In this document: positions 31,663 through 33,726 of the stretch, piece by piece | Layout of the letters: every line of letters starts with the position of its first letter | How positions within the stretch are numbered: position 1 is the first letter of the stretch | Source of the DNA: Clostridia bacterium | Lineage (GTDB): Bacteria > Bacillota > Clostridia > Oscillospirales > QAMX01 | Assembly: GCA_017414715.1 (NCBI GenBank) | Contig: JAFQKV010000028.1 | Coordinates: 1-33,726, forward strand | Direction: 5' to 3' | DNA: 33,726 bases | Position numbers and translations under genes: made by a program | The notes under the pieces: model-generated | Database searches by the model: none | What the model saw: the letters and a program-made list of their open reading frames with translations, nothing else | Told to the model about the DNA's origin: nothing

Positions 31663-33285
31663 ATGAAGGTATGCGTTATCCAGCCCCGCTATGATACCGA
31701 TCACAGCCGTTCGGAGGAAATCTTTGCGGAAATGCAGGAGATCCTCTCCCGGTGTGATGAGAGCATGGACATCATCGTTCTGCCGGAGAGCTGCGACGTT
31801 CCCTGTCTTGCCCGCACCAAGGCGGAAAATGACCTGAGTGTGGAGAGATTCAACAGCCGGATACTTGCCCTCGCGGCGGAGACGGCAAGACGCTGTCGCG
31901 CCATGGTCTTTGTCAATGCCCGATCCTTTGGAGAGAAGGGGCAGCGCAACACGACCTATGCCTTTGATCGGGCGGGCAATATCGCCGGCACCTATCTTAA
32001 GGAGCATCTGGTTGCCTCGGAGGTCTCCGTGATGGAGCTGGAGCACGATTATCTCTACGAGGCGACGGAGCCGACGATCGTGGAGATGGAGGGGCTGCGG
32101 TTTGCATTTCTGACCTGCTATGATTTCTATTTTTACGAGAATTTTGCCCGCATTGCAAGCAAACACCCCGATTTTATCATCGGCTGCTCCCATCAGCGCA
32201 GCGATACCCATGCGGCTTCGGAGATCATGAGCCGCTTTCTTGCCTACAACACCAATGCCTACGTTCTGCGTGCTTCGGTTTCCATGGATGAGAACTCCGA
32301 AATCGGCGGCGGAAGCATGATCGTGGCGCCGGACGGAAGTGTTCTTGCCGCCATGGGAAGCTGCGTGGGACTCACGGCGGTGGAGGTTGATCCGGCGGCG
32401 AAGTATTACAAGCCTGCGGGCTATGGAAATCCCCCGGCGGCACACTTTGAATACATTGAAAAGGGACGCCGTCCCTGGAAATACCGCCCGGCAGGTGCGG
32501 CCATCGTGCCAAACGACGTGGAGATGCCCTATCCCCGTGTTTGCGCCCACCGCGGTTTCAACACGGTGGCACCGGAGAACAGCATGCCCGCCTTCGGTGC
32601 GGCGGTGGCCATGGGTGCCGATGAGATCGAGTTTGATCTGTGGTACACCAAAGACGGGGAGATCGTTTCCATTCATGACAAGAATCTGGACCGCGTTTCC
32701 GACGGCGAGGGACTGGTGTACGAGCACACCTACGAGGAGCTGCTGCGCTACGATTTCGGCGTGAAATTCGGCGAAAAGTTCCGCGGGATGCGCATCCTGC
32801 GCTTTGAGGAGATCCTGCAGCAGTTTGCCTGTCAGGTGGTGATGAACATCCACGTCAAGACGGAGACCAACGAATGCGAGTATGACCGGAAGCATCTGGA
32901 GAAGATCGTGGCCCTTATCCGGAAGTACGATTGCGAGAAGCACGTGTATTTTATGTGCGGAAACGACAATTTTCACCGGCTTGCCCGGGAGGTGTGCCCG
33001 GATATCCGCCGCTGCTGCGGCGCGGGCAAGCAGGCATGGGAGATCGTCGACCGTGCCATCGAGCTGGGCTGTCAGAAGGTGCAGTTCTTCAAAGACCGGT
33101 TTGACGACGAGATGCTCCGCAAGGCAAAGGCGCACGGCATCATCTGCAACGCCTTCTTTGCCGATGATGAAGAAAAAGCCCGGCATTACGTGGACATCGG
33201 TATCGACACGGTGCTGACAAACGATTATAACCTCATTGCGCAGGCCGTGCGGGATGAGGCCGGCGGAAAGAAATACAACGCGTGA
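31663..33285 (+). CDS. Nitrilase-family amidohydrolase fused to glycerophosphodiester phosphodiesterase
   Basis: Protein of 540 aa with two catalytic domains. Residues 1 to about 275 are a carbon-nitrogen hydrolase with the triad E42 (VLPESCD), K113 (TYLKEHLV) and C152 (LTCYDFYFYE). Residues about 290-540 are a GDPD TIM barrel with H296-R297 (CAHRGFNTVAPENSMPA), E305, E323/D325 (EIEFDLWYTKDG) and H338-D339 (SIHDKNLDR), the standard metal and acid-base residues. Both active sites look complete. One could cleave an amide and the other a glycerophosphodiester, for example in a lipid head group; this is inference. ATG 31663 follows GAGAAGGAGG. The terminator is at 33290-33319. Confidence 0.88.
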   Translation: MKVCVIQPRYDTDHSRSEEIFAEMQEILSRCDESMDIIVLPESCDVPCLARTKAENDLSVERFNSRILALAAETARRCRAMVFVNARSFGEKGQRNTTYAFDRAGNIAGTYLKEHLVASEVSVMELEHDYLYEATEPTIVEMEGLRFAFLTCYDFYFYENFARIASKHPDFIIGCSHQRSDTHAASEIMSRFLAYNTNAYVLRASVSMDENSEIGGGSMIVAPDGSVLAAMGSCVGLTAVEVDPAAKYYKPAGYGNPPAAHFEYIEKGRRPWKYRPAGAAIVPNDVEMPYPRVCAHRGFNTVAPENSMPAFGAAVAMGADEIEFDLWYTKDGEIVSIHDKNLDRVSDGEGLVYEHTYEELLRYDFGVKFGEKFRGMRILRFEEILQQFACQVVMNIHVKTETNECEYDRKHLEKIVALIRKYDCEKHVYFMCGNDNFHRLAREVCPDIRRCCGAGKQAWEIVDRAIELGCQKVQFFKDRFDDEMLRKAKAHGIICNAFFADDEEKARHYVDIGIDTVLTNDYNLIAQAVRDEAGGKKYNA

Positions 33286-33289
33286 AATA

Positions 33290-33319
33290 AAGCGGCAGGA
33301 GAACATCCTGCCGCTTTTT
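33290..33319 (+). terminator. Rho-independent terminator after the nitrilase-GDPD gene
   Basis: A 10-bp stem AGCGGCAGGA / TCCTGCCGCT with loop GAACA is followed by TTTTC, a few bases past the stop at 33285. Confidence 0.85.
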
Positions 33320-33320
33320 C

Positions 33321-33478
33321 ATTCGGGGAAACCGTACGATTTCTCTCCCTCCGTCTTTTTTCCGCCCGGCAAAAAGACACCGCCCTCGTCAGAGAGAGGC
33401 AGGAGAACGGGTAGCGCTCAGCCCTCTCAGGGTTCGAATCCCTTTTAAAACAAAAAACAAAGAGCGATACCTAGGCGT
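33321..33478. other. Noncoding spacer with a tRNA T-arm-like fragment
   Basis: No protein gene is seen. AGGG-TTCGAAT-CCCT at 33429-33443 has the T-stem and T-loop pattern of tRNAs, but no cloverleaf, acceptor stem or CCA can be built around it. It may be a tRNA remnant or a scar of site-specific integration. The rest is unremarkable. Confidence 0.35.
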
Positions 33479-33726
33479 ACCTGCGATAAAGCAGGTTTTA
33501 CCTGCCGAAACACAAAAGGAGTGCGGACGATTTGTTCGTACTCCTTTTCACACGCCTTGCATGGCAAGGTATAGTGTGTTACACCTTTTCGGTGTACTGT
33601 CGGGCGGAAACATAGCCTTCCTCCGGGAGGAAGGTGGCACGCGATAGCGTGACGGAAGGAGCCCGCGTAACTTTGAATTTGTACTAATTCTATCGTAACG
33701 CGCTCTCCCTCACCCGACTTCGTCGG
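33479..33726. repeat. Dense hairpin array running to the window end
   Basis: No protein gene is present. Consecutive inverted repeats occupy most of the segment: ACCTGC (33479-33484) / GCAGGT (33491-33496) / ACCTGC (33500-33505), able to form either of two hairpins; 33514-33548 (AAAAGGAGT/ACTCCTTTT, with ACGA/TCGT inside); 33549-33578 (CACAC-CCTTGC/GCAAGG-GTGTG); 33581-33595 (ACACC/GGTGT); 33616-33634 (CCTTCCTC/GAGGAAGG); 33638-33651 (CACGC/GCGTG); and CCGAC/GTCGG at 33714-33726. From memory such hairpin strings resemble interspersed repeats of Oscillospiraceae, unverified. It may instead be a structured RNA; the feature probably continues beyond the window. Confidence 0.5.

Noticed and set aside
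31507..33306. 599-codon open frame antisense to the nitrilase-GDPD gene
   Set aside because: It is a shadow frame; both enzyme active sites are intact on the plus strand.
33394..33450. Complete tRNA gene
   Set aside because: Only a T-arm-like motif is present; no anticodon arm, D-arm or acceptor stem can be paired.

Overview
The window looks like chromosomal DNA of a strictly anaerobic, GC-rich member of the Clostridia, most plausibly Oscillospiraceae/Ruminococcaceae. The reasons are clostridial gene orders (miaB-mutS-mutL-miaA; a rubredoxin-tailed flavin reductase with rubrerythrin; a GntR/YtrA-type ABC operon), strong purine-rich ribosome binding sites, near-consensus sigma-A promoters with 16-17 bp spacers, and tightly overlapping ATGA gene junctions. 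The organism is inferred from style and gene content; no 16S rRNA gene is present. Most of the window is ordinary core genome. Accessory signals are an IS3-family relic, two fused enzymes, and hairpin-rich noncoding DNA at both edges.

Layout. 1-213: hairpin-rich noncoding DNA with a leftward terminator. 223-1575: membrane-anchored transglutaminase-like protein. 1724-8605: miaB-mutS-mutL-miaA, combining tRNA A37 modification with mismatch repair. 8632-8758: 3' relic of an IS3-family transposase. 8818-9984 (minus): rubredoxin-flavin reductase and rubrerythrin behind a promoter with a PerR/Fur-like palindrome. 10066-14487 (minus): MarR regulator, heterodimeric ABC exporter and VOC-fold protein; a perfect inverted repeat overlaps the start of transcription. 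14689-18403 (plus, divergent): YtrA-type GntR regulator, two membrane proteins, an ABC ATPase and a secreted protein of unknown function. 18446-22376 (minus): DUF1292 protein, a 6S RNA-like gene, tcdA, a polysaccharide flippase and a glycosyltransferase. 22471-24174 (minus): a TIM-barrel epimerase fused to a metallo-beta-lactamase-fold domain, with its own promoter and a 29-bp operator-like palindrome. 24247-27444 (minus): SWIM/SNF2 helicase. 27660-30377 (plus): rpmE, hflX, a YigZ-family protein and a Nudix hydrolase. 30429-31010 (minus): TetR regulator. 31357-33285 (plus): small PQ-loop-like membrane protein and a nitrilase-GDPD fusion. 33321-33726: noncoding, first with a tRNA T-arm-like scrap, then a dense series of hairpins running to the window end.

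How the parts work together. The window joins translation fidelity (miaA, miaB, tcdA, hflX, L31), DNA repair (mutS, mutL), anaerobic oxidative-stress defence (hrb, rubrerythrin), envelope and export functions (two ABC systems, flippase, glycosyltransferase) and global transcription control (6S-like RNA). I see no CRISPR array, prophage, toxin-antitoxin pair or recognisable defence system. The most unusual items are the two bifunctional fusions (22471-24174 and 31663-33285), the secreted protein of the GntR-ABC operon, the 6S-like RNA lying inside an apparent operon, and the structured noncoding DNA at both edges.
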